This document shows, piece after piece, positions 25,912-33,889 of a stretch of 64,000 nt of DNA. Source of the DNA: Candidatus Poribacteria bacterium. Its GTDB lineage: Bacteria > Poribacteria > WGA-4E > WGA-3G. Made by a program: the position numbers and the translations under genes. Location: contig JAPPIG010000100.1 in NCBI GenBank assembly GCA_028820635.1, positions 62,001 to 126,000 on the forward strand, in the 5' to 3' direction. Below the pieces are notes generated by a model that made no database searches, was not told the origin of the DNA, and saw only the letters and a program-made list of their open reading frames with translations. The stretch's first letter is position 1. Each line of letters opens with the position of its first letter.

Positions 25912-26811
25912 TTAGCTTTTCAAACTAAAACGATACGGAATGCGAAGGCGCTGACTAACGGCTGTTTTGCCCTGCATCGCTGGTGTGAATAACGACGATT
26001 TGAGTGCTTGAATTGCTGCTTCTTCACAACCAAGACCACTAATTTTTCTAACCTCAACGACACGTATGTTTTGCGCTTTCCCATCTATGCCTATGGTGGC
26101 TTCAAGAACGATTAATCCCTCTTGGTGCGTGGCACGAGCAGATTCAGGATATATTGGCTCAACTTTTTTTAGGAAGGTAGCGTTTTGAGTTGGTTCATTA
26201 ATAGTCGGCATGTTTAAAGGAATAGCATCTATCTGTAAATTGTCTAAATTTGGTGCTGGCACATTCGACTTTCGCTCAGTTCTTTGTGGGAAAACGTAGA
26301 CAGATGAAGTAGGAACTGGCTTTGTTTCAACTGACATTGCAATTGGGTATTCAACATCAGACAAAGAATTTTGTGGAGTGTTCAAAGTGAAGTTTCCAGT
26401 TAATGTCGCAGCTTGGGTCAATGTGGTGACCTCTGGAATTTCAGTCGTTGTCACAGGTGTAACTGGACGGACTACTTGAGGCTGTTGACGATGCAAACGA
26501 ACAGGTTGCGGCACAACTAATTTAGGGATATGTTGTTTAGTAGGAGGACGGATCGCAACAGGTTTGGGAGCGGACATAGAAAAAATATCAATTTGCATAG
26601 CATTGCTACTCCTATCTGTCGTTTTGACGGAGGATAGACCAATAATTGATATGCCTATTAGGTGTAAACAGACTGACATTAAAAATGGAGCATTCGGCAA
26701 GAAACTGCTGGAAAAAAGTTTTCCAATGCCAAAACCTTTATGTAAACTATGTTGCTGATTCTGCCTTGTGAGAAATCGAAATTTGTTCACAATTTGGACA
26801 ACGATGTTCAT
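25912..26811 (-). CDS. TonB-like energy transducer
   Basis: One N-terminal transmembrane segment (about residues 38-60, LMSVCLHLIGISIIGLS), a proline-rich periplasmic linker (about 80-125, with repeated K/R-P and Q-P pairs), and a C-terminal TonB domain (about 215-299) with VEPIYPESARATHQEG and GCEEAAIQALKSSLFTPA. TonB proteins couple the ExbB/ExbD motor to outer-membrane receptors. No exbB, exbD or TonB-dependent receptor lies nearby, so its receptor is elsewhere. Confidence 0.87.
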   Translation of the reverse strand: MNIVVQIVNKFRFLTRQNQQHSLHKGFGIGKLFSSSFLPNAPFLMSVCLHLIGISIIGLSSVKTTDRSSNAMQIDIFSMSAPKPVAIRPPTKQHIPKLVVPQPVRLHRQQPQVVRPVTPVTTTEIPEVTTLTQAATLTGNFTLNTPQNSLSDVEYPIAMSVETKPVPTSSVYVFPQRTERKSNVPAPNLDNLQIDAIPLNMPTINEPTQNATFLKKVEPIYPESARATHQEGLIVLEATIGIDGKAQNIRVVEVRKISGLGCEEAAIQALKSSLFTPAMQGKTAVSQRLRIPYRFSLKS

Positions 26812-27017
26812 TTTCTATACACCTTATACTACCTTTTTCTTCTAATCCTTTTATTAAACTCTATAATGTCTGCTGTACCAACACAATTTCATTCTATTTA
26901 CTTTTATTCTCTAATTATGTTAAGCAAATTCCGTGCCACTTCTTACTATTCATATTGAAATATTTATAATGCTGTTTCCATGATTATTCATTTTCGGTTT
27001 CTCAACATTTTGCCACA

Positions 27018-27080
27018 GTCGCGACCAGGAGGTCGCTCCTACAATACGCTGTCACGATTCGGAGATTGCTCCTACAATAC
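27018..27080. repeat. Interspersed palindromic repeat, family A (tandem pair)
   Basis: Two adjacent 30-33-base copies each end GCTCCTACAATAC. The first carries GTCGCGACCAGGAGGTCGC and the second GTCACGATTCGGAGATTGC. Both match the element at 4139-4164. They end just upstream of the promoter for the enolase-superfamily gene. Confidence 0.7.
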
Positions 27081-27092
27081 TTTGACAAAATA

Positions 27093-27121
27093 TTTACATA
27101 CCCTAAAGGGTTTGGTATAAT
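27093..27121 (+). promoter_or_regulatory. Sigma-70-type promoter with palindrome in the spacer
   Basis: TTTACA (27093-27098) and a perfect TATAAT (27116-27121) are separated by 17 bases. The perfect palindrome CCCTAAAGGG (27101-27110) lies inside the spacer and could be an operator half or a repressor site. The start codon at 27158 is 36 bases after the -10. Confidence 0.6.
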
Positions 27122-27157
27122 ATCAGCACAGAGTTGAACACGTATAAAGGATATATT

Positions 27158-28318
27158 ATGAAAATCAAGGACATTCGCGTTGTAGAAATTACGTTAAATC
27201 CGAAACCAAAGACACCGCGACGCACACCGAGTCGAGCAAAAACCTACCGCTTGAACCGTCCCATTGACCGTTATCAAACGCCCAATTCTACACACATATC
27301 ACAGGCAGAATGGAAAAGACCGGCTTGCATTATTACAGCTGAAGACGGTACCTGGGGATTCGGAATTTCACTCTACGGTGGACCTGTTAGTCAGATCATC
27401 ACAGATCATTTTGCTCCTCATCTCATTGGGCAGAATTGCATGGCAACCGAAAAATTATGGGACCTGATGGTGCGACTGTCAACTGCATTCGGTGCAACCG
27501 GTTTGACGAGTTATGCTATCAGTGCTGTTGATTGTGCTTTGTGGGATCTCAAAGGGAAAGTCCTGAAAAGACCTGTATACGAACTACTCGGCGGACCTCA
27601 GAAAGAAAAGATTTTCTGCTATGCATCTGGTTTCGACCAAGAATGGTATATGGAACTCGGATTCAAAGCAACAAAGTTGTTCACACCGTACGGTCCGGAA
27701 GACGGATTAGAAGGTTTGCAAAAACTTGAAGAATTGGTGGCAGATACACGAGAGATAATCGGCGACAATATTGAATTAATGTTGGATGCGTGGACCAACT
27801 TTGATGTAGAGTACACCGTGCGTGTCTGTGAAACAATGAAGCCTTACGGTTTAAAGTGGATGGAGGATTACATTTCCGCTGATGATCTGGTGGGCTACCA
27901 AACAGTCCGGCAACGTATACCGTGGCAAACGCTTGCTACTGGAGAACATTGGTATCTACCAACCATCTTTGCAGCAGCCGCGGGACAAAGATTAGTTGAC
28001 ATTTTCCAACCTGACGTTTTGTGGTGTGGCGGCATTACTTCAGCAGTTAAAATATGCCACATTGCTGAAGCAAACGGTATCTCCGTGATTACGCACGGCG
28101 GCATGAATTATCCTTATGGACAACATCTCGCTTTTGCTATGCCTGCTATCACGTGGGGTGAACGTTCAGAAGGTGTTTCTGCACCGGGTGTTCCCCTTGA
28201 GGAGATGGTCAAGTTGCCCGGAACAGCAGTCATCAATGATGGTTACCTTGTTCCGTCAGATGCTCCCGGTTTCGGACTTGAAATTGATGAAGCGTGGATA
28301 GAGAGCGTGATGGTGTGA
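27158..28318 (+). CDS. Enolase-superfamily enzyme (mandelate racemase/muconate lactonizing type)
   Basis: ATG 27158 has AAAGGA (27146-27151) 6 bases upstream, better than the in-frame TTG at 27134. The N-terminal capping domain is followed by a barrel with the three metal ligands of the superfamily at Asp210 (LMLDAW), Glu236 (WMED) and Glu263 (TGEHW), and a late His313 (THGG). Such enzymes abstract a proton alpha to a carboxylate, often dehydrating sugar acids. WCGGIT and the His313 region suggest the mandelate-racemase/rhamnonate-dehydratase side of the family, but the substrate is not certain. It is a single gene with its own promoter. Confidence 0.88.
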   Translation: MKIKDIRVVEITLNPKPKTPRRTPSRAKTYRLNRPIDRYQTPNSTHISQAEWKRPACIITAEDGTWGFGISLYGGPVSQIITDHFAPHLIGQNCMATEKLWDLMVRLSTAFGATGLTSYAISAVDCALWDLKGKVLKRPVYELLGGPQKEKIFCYASGFDQEWYMELGFKATKLFTPYGPEDGLEGLQKLEELVADTREIIGDNIELMLDAWTNFDVEYTVRVCETMKPYGLKWMEDYISADDLVGYQTVRQRIPWQTLATGEHWYLPTIFAAAAGQRLVDIFQPDVLWCGGITSAVKICHIAEANGISVITHGGMNYPYGQHLAFAMPAITWGERSEGVSAPGVPLEEMVKLPGTAVINDGYLVPSDAPGFGLEIDEAWIESVMV

Positions 28319-28333
28319 TTTTTAGATATATTT

Positions 28334-28399
28334 TCTTGTGGGAGGGCTTTGTAAGCCCGATTGAATAACGTATCGGTGTTTAAAACGCCTCCCACAAGA
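28334..28399. terminator. Long inverted repeat between convergent genes
   Basis: Perfect 12-base arms TCTTGTGGGAGG (28334-28345) and CCTCCCACAAGA (28388-28399) enclose a second hairpin, GGGCTT/AAGCCC (about 28344-28358). It lies between the converging enolase-superfamily and phosphoesterase genes, so it could end transcription from both sides. There is no long U-tract, so it may instead be another interspersed repeat family. Confidence 0.5.
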
Positions 28400-28482
28400 G
28401 ATATTAATTCCCAGCACACCTATCCTATGGATATATTTCAAAACCATTTGTGAACTCACTTCAATTGAATACTGCTACCGGG

Positions 28483-30120
28483 TTAGCGCACTCGGATGAT
28501 TCTACGCCCTGTGAAAGTTTGACCAAACATATCTGTTGTACGGACATAGATAACGTGCGTTCCTTTGCGGAAATTCGCTGGGAGTTTCGCTTGCCAGATG
28601 TGTGTAGATTTTGGTACTCCGAAACTAAGACGTTTGCCTCTCTGTGGTAGTTGTTCCTCTTCCTTTAACAATGGTTTCATCGATTCCCGTAGTGCAGTAT
28701 GCATTTTCCGCTCAAGATCGTAGGTTTCGTCCCGCTTCCTGAGTGCTTGAAAGTATGGGTCTTTCTGCGGCGTGTAGGACATAGGTTTCCATTTCCCTAT
28801 GTCTCCCAGACGCATTTCAACCTTTGAAAGTTTAGTCCCTCCAAATATATTCACAAGAACATCTGTTTTACTTGTGTCCGCTTCTGCAACTTCCCAAGGT
28901 GCCCATATATTCATCTGATAATCCGCAGGACGACGGGATGCCTTAAACCGAATTGAATATTGATTTCCACTAAATGTGAAGATGCCATATCCATTCGGTG
29001 CACCATCTCGCATGGTTGTGTGTGGAATACCGATTTCATCAAACGTTCCCTGCCACCAGCTGCCTGATGCCGTTGCATGATTATGGTGATGATGCGGGTC
29101 GTCACCATGCCAACCATGTTCAGGTCCGATGAAATCATCATGTTGAACATGTGTGTGCGCGGACAGGGATAATGTATTGGGTCGGTCGCCGAGAAGATTC
29201 ATCAATTTCTGTACATCACGCATCTCCGTCAATGGAATATGCATGGATATCACAACAAGTTGATCTTTCGGCACAAAAGCAAGATCATTTCGAATAAACG
29301 TCAGCTGCCGCTCTCCTACCTCACTGAAATAGACAGTATTGTTCTCCTCATCACGGGACCAATGCACATTGTCAATATTGATGAAGTGGACAGGACCCCA
29401 ATCATAAGAATAGCACGTGGGACCATAAACACGTTCGAATGTCTCATCGGCGAATCGGTCAACTTTAGCACGACGGTTCATATCATGGTTACCGTAAACG
29501 TTGTACCACGGTATCCCAACAGTCGCCATCACCTCGTTAAGAGGATGGAATAAGTTTAAATTGTCACCCACCAAATCACCAAGGCTGAGTCCAAACACTG
29601 CATCAGTTCCAATAACTTCTTCAACCACATCATGAGCCAACCACTCAATCTCTTGCATATTATTGGGTTGTGTATCCCCGAAGACGAGTGCCTTGAAGGT
29701 GTCAGGTTCGGACTGTTCAGTGAGGGGAAAATCGATCGATTCTGGTAATGGACCTGTCGGAGCAACACCAGCATACTTCAGTCCTTCTGGTGAACCGTGC
29801 GGTTTGTGAATATAATAAAATTTCGGAAGGCGATTTTCATTAGTTGGTGTCATATATCCGCGGGGTTTTATAACAAAAAGAATGGTGTCATCACTGACTG
29901 CAAGGGAGTATTTCCCGTTGGCATCCGTTTGAACAACATCCTGCCCATTAGAAACGCGAACCCCAGACAACCCTTTTTCGTTGTCGTCCTTTATTTCATT
30001 TTTGTTTGTATCCAGAAATACAGTACCAGTTGCAGTTGAATCTGCTGCTATACTGATTCCAATCCAAGAAAAAATCAGTATACCGATTAAAACTGTAACG
30101 TTCCATTGTTTGTAAACCAT
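28483..30120 (-). CDS. Secreted calcineurin-like phosphoesterase with N-terminal Ig-like domain
   Basis: I chose the ATG at 30120, with AAGGAGG 6 bases upstream; the longer frame to 30159 overlaps the PhyH gene behind it. A signal peptide (about residues 9-28, ending IAADS) is followed by an SdrD/B-type or carboxypeptidase-regulatory-like module (GTVFLDTNKNEIKDDNEKGL, then DANGKYS) and a metallophosphoesterase domain: FGDTQ, LGDLVGDN, GNHDMN, and later SLSAHTHVQ. These are the D-x-H-variant, GD, GNHD and GHxH-type metal motifs; the first appears as GDTQ, as in several bacterial subfamilies. Expected periplasmic or surface phosphoesterase of unknown substrate. Confidence 0.88.
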   Translation of the reverse strand: MVYKQWNVTVLIGILIFSWIGISIAADSTATGTVFLDTNKNEIKDDNEKGLSGVRVSNGQDVVQTDANGKYSLAVSDDTILFVIKPRGYMTPTNENRLPKFYYIHKPHGSPEGLKYAGVAPTGPLPESIDFPLTEQSEPDTFKALVFGDTQPNNMQEIEWLAHDVVEEVIGTDAVFGLSLGDLVGDNLNLFHPLNEVMATVGIPWYNVYGNHDMNRRAKVDRFADETFERVYGPTCYSYDWGPVHFINIDNVHWSRDEENNTVYFSEVGERQLTFIRNDLAFVPKDQLVVISMHIPLTEMRDVQKLMNLLGDRPNTLSLSAHTHVQHDDFIGPEHGWHGDDPHHHHNHATASGSWWQGTFDEIGIPHTTMRDGAPNGYGIFTFSGNQYSIRFKASRRPADYQMNIWAPWEVAEADTSKTDVLVNIFGGTKLSKVEMRLGDIGKWKPMSYTPQKDPYFQALRKRDETYDLERKMHTALRESMKPLLKEEEQLPQRGKRLSFGVPKSTHIWQAKLPANFRKGTHVIYVRTTDMFGQTFTGRRIIRVR

Positions 30121-30143
30121 ATTAATCCTCCTTAATAAAGGTT

Positions 30144-31079
30144 TTATTCCAATCCCCACTCTCGGCGGAGTTCGGCCATCGGTTTGTAACTCGCTCCTTT
30201 ATTGTAAAAATTACCAAGCCAACTGCCATCTTCACGGAAAAAGAAGCGATCATCCTTCTCTTCACGAGCGAGTTGGTATCGCGTATCAATACTGATACGA
30301 TAGCGGTTAGATCGATTAGGTGCACTGCTGTGCATCATGTAAAGCCCAAAAATAATAACGTCACCCGGTTGAAAATGCGCTGTTGCCAACGTGAATCCGA
30401 ATTTCTCAACCATCTCACGTGGATCGGTACTAAACACGGCTTCCGTCAAATCGCGGTCCATATCAGTTGCACCGTATGTAGACTTTAACCGATCATGCCA
30501 GTGCGAACCGAGGCAGATGACGAGCGGTCCATTTTCCAGACCAATGTCTGTCAATGCACTCCACATCGTGTGCCGATTCTGCGTGCCGCGCCCAACGTAA
30601 ACGCTATCGTAGTGAAAATGGTTGTGCCCTCCCTTTGCCATGCAGCGAAGCCACCGTTTGTCAAAGGTAATGACTGGACCACCGAGAAATTCTTCGTAGA
30701 ACTGCATCGTTCGCTGGCTATCCACAACATCAAGAATAGGTTTGGCGTGAGCCACCTCGGTTTGCCGAAAGAAGCTAAATGTCTGATTCGCTTCACCTAT
30801 GATACCCTTTTCAACCGGCGTATCTGATTTTAGCCCATCCCTTTCTGCAATGGCTTGCAATGTCCAATGTGCTGCTTTCTCGGCATCCTCCCGCGGATGG
30901 AAACCTCGAATAAACAGATATCCATCCTCATGCATCTTTCTGTGCAACGCACCAAGATTATTGAGAAGCGAGCTGGAATCTGCTAATTCGACGATCTCCT
31001 TACCAAAATGAAAATGATGCTCACCAAATTCGAAGGGTGTTCCAGTTGGGATCTTTTTCGGTCTGTTCAATGTCATCAT
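30144..31079 (-). CDS. Phytanoyl-CoA dioxygenase (PhyH) family protein
   Basis: A 2-oxoglutarate/Fe(II) oxygenase fold of 311 residues. Likely metal ligands are in HFHYDSVYVG (H-x-D) and the distal His in MMHSSAPNRSNRYRIS, whose Arg would bind 2-oxoglutarate. GPLVICLGSH is the usual G-x-L-x-x-x-P-G-S-H region, slightly altered. It probably hydroxylates a small molecule, since bacterial PhyH proteins act on diverse substrates. It leads the phosphoesterase gene by 23 bases and follows another PhyH gene by 6 bases. Confidence 0.88.
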   Translation of the reverse strand: MMTLNRPKKIPTGTPFEFGEHHFHFGKEIVELADSSSLLNNLGALHRKMHEDGYLFIRGFHPREDAEKAAHWTLQAIAERDGLKSDTPVEKGIIGEANQTFSFFRQTEVAHAKPILDVVDSQRTMQFYEEFLGGPVITFDKRWLRCMAKGGHNHFHYDSVYVGRGTQNRHTMWSALTDIGLENGPLVICLGSHWHDRLKSTYGATDMDRDLTEAVFSTDPREMVEKFGFTLATAHFQPGDVIIFGLYMMHSSAPNRSNRYRISIDTRYQLAREEKDDRFFFREDGSWLGNFYNKGASYKPMAELRREWGLE

Positions 31080-31085
31080 ACCATA

Positions 31086-31913
31086 TCACGATTTATCTGA
31101 CAGCGTCCTATCCTCTTTATATGAGAAAACCAATGGCAGATGCTCATCATCCGCCAACACGTCGCCAGTCTTCAACTTTGCAAACACTTCCTCGGGCAGA
31201 GCACTTTTCTTACCGTTGAATGTGGCATCCTCCGGCATAAAAAGCATTGCAAACGCACGTCGGGGATGCGTCGTCATATTTGGACCCGCTGCATGAGCGA
31301 CCAATCCGCTAATGAATACACCAGCACCCGCTTTCATCTCAGCGGCATAAGGTTCAATCTCTGCCCAGTTTGGATATTCGCTGAACAGTTCACCAATACT
31401 GACTTCACCGAGAATTCCACCAACTTCAAAGCCGCAGGTCTTGTGTGTACCGGGTAGAAAATACAGACAGCCGTTCTGAACCGTAGTATCATCAAGTGCA
31501 ATCCAGAACATGATCGCCTGATCTGAATAAAACGGATCATACGGATTATCAACATGGAAGTTCGTGGGATTTGCCCACGGTTGCTTAATCATTGCGTGGT
31601 CGTGATACAATCGCACGCCTGAAGTACCAGCGAGGTCTGCTGCCATCCTACCCAATTCGGGGGCGAGAATTAGTTGTTTAATCTTCTCGCTCGTTTTCCA
31701 CAAATTGACGCATTGAACGAAAACATTCTTGTAGTAACTGTCCTCTCCTCTCTGATTATGATACATATCATCACGATTCACAAATTCTCTAACAGCTTCG
31801 TCAACTGCAATCTGCCACGATGACAACTCGGAACCTTCTAAGAAATCGTCAATAATCAGAAATCCATTTTCTCGGTAAAATTTAACCTGATCGCTTGTAA
31901 CTTGTATATTCAT
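31086..31913 (-). CDS. Phytanoyl-CoA dioxygenase (PhyH) family protein
   Basis: The product has 275 residues. The H-x-D metal pair is in TNFHVDNPYDPF, the strand CLYFLPGTHKTCGF is the conserved P-G-T/S-H segment, and the distal His is in SGLVAHAAGPN with a following Arg in RRAFAMLFMP. Residues IALDDTTVQNG match the typical W-I-A-L-D-D-x-x-x-x-N-G strand of the family. It is one of four consecutive minus-strand PhyH genes and differs strongly from its neighbours, so probably uses a different substrate. Confidence 0.9.
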   Translation of the reverse strand: MNIQVTSDQVKFYRENGFLIIDDFLEGSELSSWQIAVDEAVREFVNRDDMYHNQRGEDSYYKNVFVQCVNLWKTSEKIKQLILAPELGRMAADLAGTSGVRLYHDHAMIKQPWANPTNFHVDNPYDPFYSDQAIMFWIALDDTTVQNGCLYFLPGTHKTCGFEVGGILGEVSIGELFSEYPNWAEIEPYAAEMKAGAGVFISGLVAHAAGPNMTTHPRRAFAMLFMPEDATFNGKKSALPEEVFAKLKTGDVLADDEHLPLVFSYKEDRTLSDKS

Positions 31914-31929
31914 AGCCTATTTGTGGTTC

Positions 31930-32733
31930 TCAATCATAATTACTTGGTCGGTGGTCGCCGAGAAGTCGTTTCTGTCGAGGGTTCGCTTGGGTGAGAATCG
32001 ATTCGTCAAACTGAAATTTATTCAGATAGGGTGGGTATTTCTGTGTAATCATCCGCTTAGCATAATGTACCTGCAAGAGGTAACGGACCTCGTCACTCGT
32101 ATTAGCAGAACCACGATGCCAAACTTCACTGCGGAAGAGGACCACATCGCCTGCATTGCACAAGATACTCTCTTCACCCCGATTGTTCCACTCGGTTGCT
32201 CCGTTTGGAGAGCAACCGGAAAAATGGCTGCCCGGAACAAACTTCGTCGGACCCAATTCCTCATACATATCATTGAGATAGTAATGAGCGGTAGTGATGA
32301 AGATTGGAATTTTGACCCGTGGATCCGAACGAACCTCTGCTGGTAAACTGATTGGCAGCCAATCCGAATGTAATCCTTGATCTGGACGTCCCGGTCCAGT
32401 TAACCACGAATGCATACCGATGCAATGGCAATCCTCGCCGTGCGCTGCCTCGGCGACTTCAATAACGGGTGATTTGTCAAGGAATTGGAGATATAGCGGA
32501 TCACGATTAAACGAGTTACTGATGAGTTTGTGGAGGAATGAGTCGCCATTTTGAGGTGTCTCATCCCGATCATGAGACTCAGGGATTGCCTCTAATTGAT
32601 CCATCATTGTACGCAATTCAGCGATTTCATCGACATCAAGCACACTGGGGAAATAGACATACCCATCCCTTTCCAATGCTTCAACTTGACTTTCTAAATC
32701 GTTATAGGCGATGAGTGATAGTTCCTTCGCCAT
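31930..32733 (-). CDS. Phytanoyl-CoA dioxygenase (PhyH) family protein, tandem copy 1
   Basis: The product has 267 residues: MAKELSL start, GLHSDWLP carrying the H-x-D pair, KFVPGSHFSGC as the P-G-S-H segment, and VWHRGSANTSDEVRYLLQ with the distal His and Arg. The next gene upstream (32850-33653) encodes the same length with about 34 differences by eye (about 87% identity), so this is a tandem duplicate. A reverse-strand ribosome site (AAGGAGT) precedes the start. Confidence 0.92.
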   Translation of the reverse strand: MAKELSLIAYNDLESQVEALERDGYVYFPSVLDVDEIAELRTMMDQLEAIPESHDRDETPQNGDSFLHKLISNSFNRDPLYLQFLDKSPVIEVAEAAHGEDCHCIGMHSWLTGPGRPDQGLHSDWLPISLPAEVRSDPRVKIPIFITTAHYYLNDMYEELGPTKFVPGSHFSGCSPNGATEWNNRGEESILCNAGDVVLFRSEVWHRGSANTSDEVRYLLQVHYAKRMITQKYPPYLNKFQFDESILTQANPRQKRLLGDHRPSNYD

Positions 32734-32849
32734 TTTCAGTACTCCTTGCGGAATCTAAAATTGTCCAAAGTTTAGTAATATAAGGCGTGCATTACTGACT
32801 ACCCAACCGTCCGAATCCAGCAAGGACGCACCTCAAATTCCGTGTTACC

Positions 32850-33653
32850 TCAATCATAATTACTTGGTCGATGATCGCCGAGGAGCCGTCTCTGCCGAGG
32901 GTTCGTTTGGGCAAGAATTGATTCATCAAACTGAAACTTATTTAGATAAGGCGGGTATTTCTGCGTAATCATCCGTTTAGCATAGTGTACTTGTAAAAGG
33001 TAACGGGTTTCGTCAGTCGTATTGGCAGAACCGCGATGCCAGACTTCACTACGGAAAAGCACCACGTCTCCTGCATTACATAAGATACTCTCTTCACCTC
33101 GATTGTTCCACTCAGTCGCTCCGCTTGGGGAGCAGCCGGAAAAATGGCTGCCTGGGACAAATTTCGTCGGACCCAATTCTTCAGACATATCGTTGAGATA
33201 GTAGTGGGCGGTGGTGATGAAGATTGGAATTTTGACGCGTGGATCGGTACGAATTTCTGTCGGTAGTGGGACTGGCAGCCAATCGGTATGTAACCCCTGA
33301 TCGGGACGTCCCGGTCCTGTCAGCCACGATTGCATACCGATGCAATGACAATCGTCGCCGTGCGTCGCCTCGGCTACTTCAATAATCGGTGATTTATCAA
33401 GGAATTGGAGATACAGCGGATCTCGATTAAAGGAGTTGTTAATGATTTTGTTGAGGAATTTGCCGCCATTTTGGGGTGTTTGGTGTGTATCCAAGCATTC
33501 TGGGATTGCCTCTAATCGATCCATGGTTGCTTGCAATTCAGCAATTTCCTCGGCATCAAGCACGCTGGGAAAATAAACATATCCATCTCTTTCCAGTGCT
33601 TCGACTTGGCTTTCTAAATCGTTATAGGCAACGAGTGATAGTTCCTTCGCCAT
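32850..33653 (-). CDS. Phytanoyl-CoA dioxygenase (PhyH) family protein, tandem copy 2
   Basis: The start at 33653 (MAKELSL) matches the paralogue's start and has AAGGAG upstream; a longer frame to 33692 adds untranslated leader. Catalytic features are as in copy 1: GLHTDWLP, KFVPGSHFSGC, VWHRGSANTTDETRYLLQ. Differences from copy 1 cluster between residues 32 and 80, with most of the barrel nearly unchanged. The 116 bases between the two copies hold no gene. A strong promoter lies upstream, so this copy is probably the head of the PhyH transcript. Confidence 0.92.
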   Translation of the reverse strand: MAKELSLVAYNDLESQVEALERDGYVYFPSVLDAEEIAELQATMDRLEAIPECLDTHQTPQNGGKFLNKIINNSFNRDPLYLQFLDKSPIIEVAEATHGDDCHCIGMQSWLTGPGRPDQGLHTDWLPVPLPTEIRTDPRVKIPIFITTAHYYLNDMSEELGPTKFVPGSHFSGCSPSGATEWNNRGEESILCNAGDVVLFRSEVWHRGSANTTDETRYLLQVHYAKRMITQKYPPYLNKFQFDESILAQTNPRQRRLLGDHRPSNYD

Positions 33654-33700
33654 TTTCGGTACTCCTTTCGGACGATAGCAATGTGTTAACACTTACCGCT

Positions 33701-33730
33701 ATGATATATCAACCTCAACGAAGTTGTCAA
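33701..33730 (-). promoter_or_regulatory. Sigma-70-type promoter for the PhyH cluster
   Basis: On the minus strand, a perfect TTGACA (complement of 33725-33730) is followed after 18 bases by TATCAT (33701-33706), or after 16 bases by TATATC. The start codon at 33653 is about 45 bases downstream. The promoter could drive all four PhyH genes and the phosphoesterase. Confidence 0.55.
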
Positions 33731-33889
33731 TATCTTTATTAGCGATCATATATCAGTCCTCAGCTATCAAGTAAGGTGATTGCAGGATCACCGAATTCAT
33801 TTCCGTCATCCCGATAAGCGGATGGCAAAGTCAATACACACATCCAATTGACAAAGCACAATAGGCGATTTCAATGTAAGTGCGCTCAT

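Larger units (their letters stand above)
26812..27157. other. Intergenic region between divergent genes
   Basis: These 346 bases separate the divergent TonB-like and enolase-superfamily genes. They hold an AT-rich stretch (26815-27000), two direct repeat copies of palindrome family A (27018-27080) and a promoter (27093-27121). No additional gene is supported. Confidence 0.6.
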
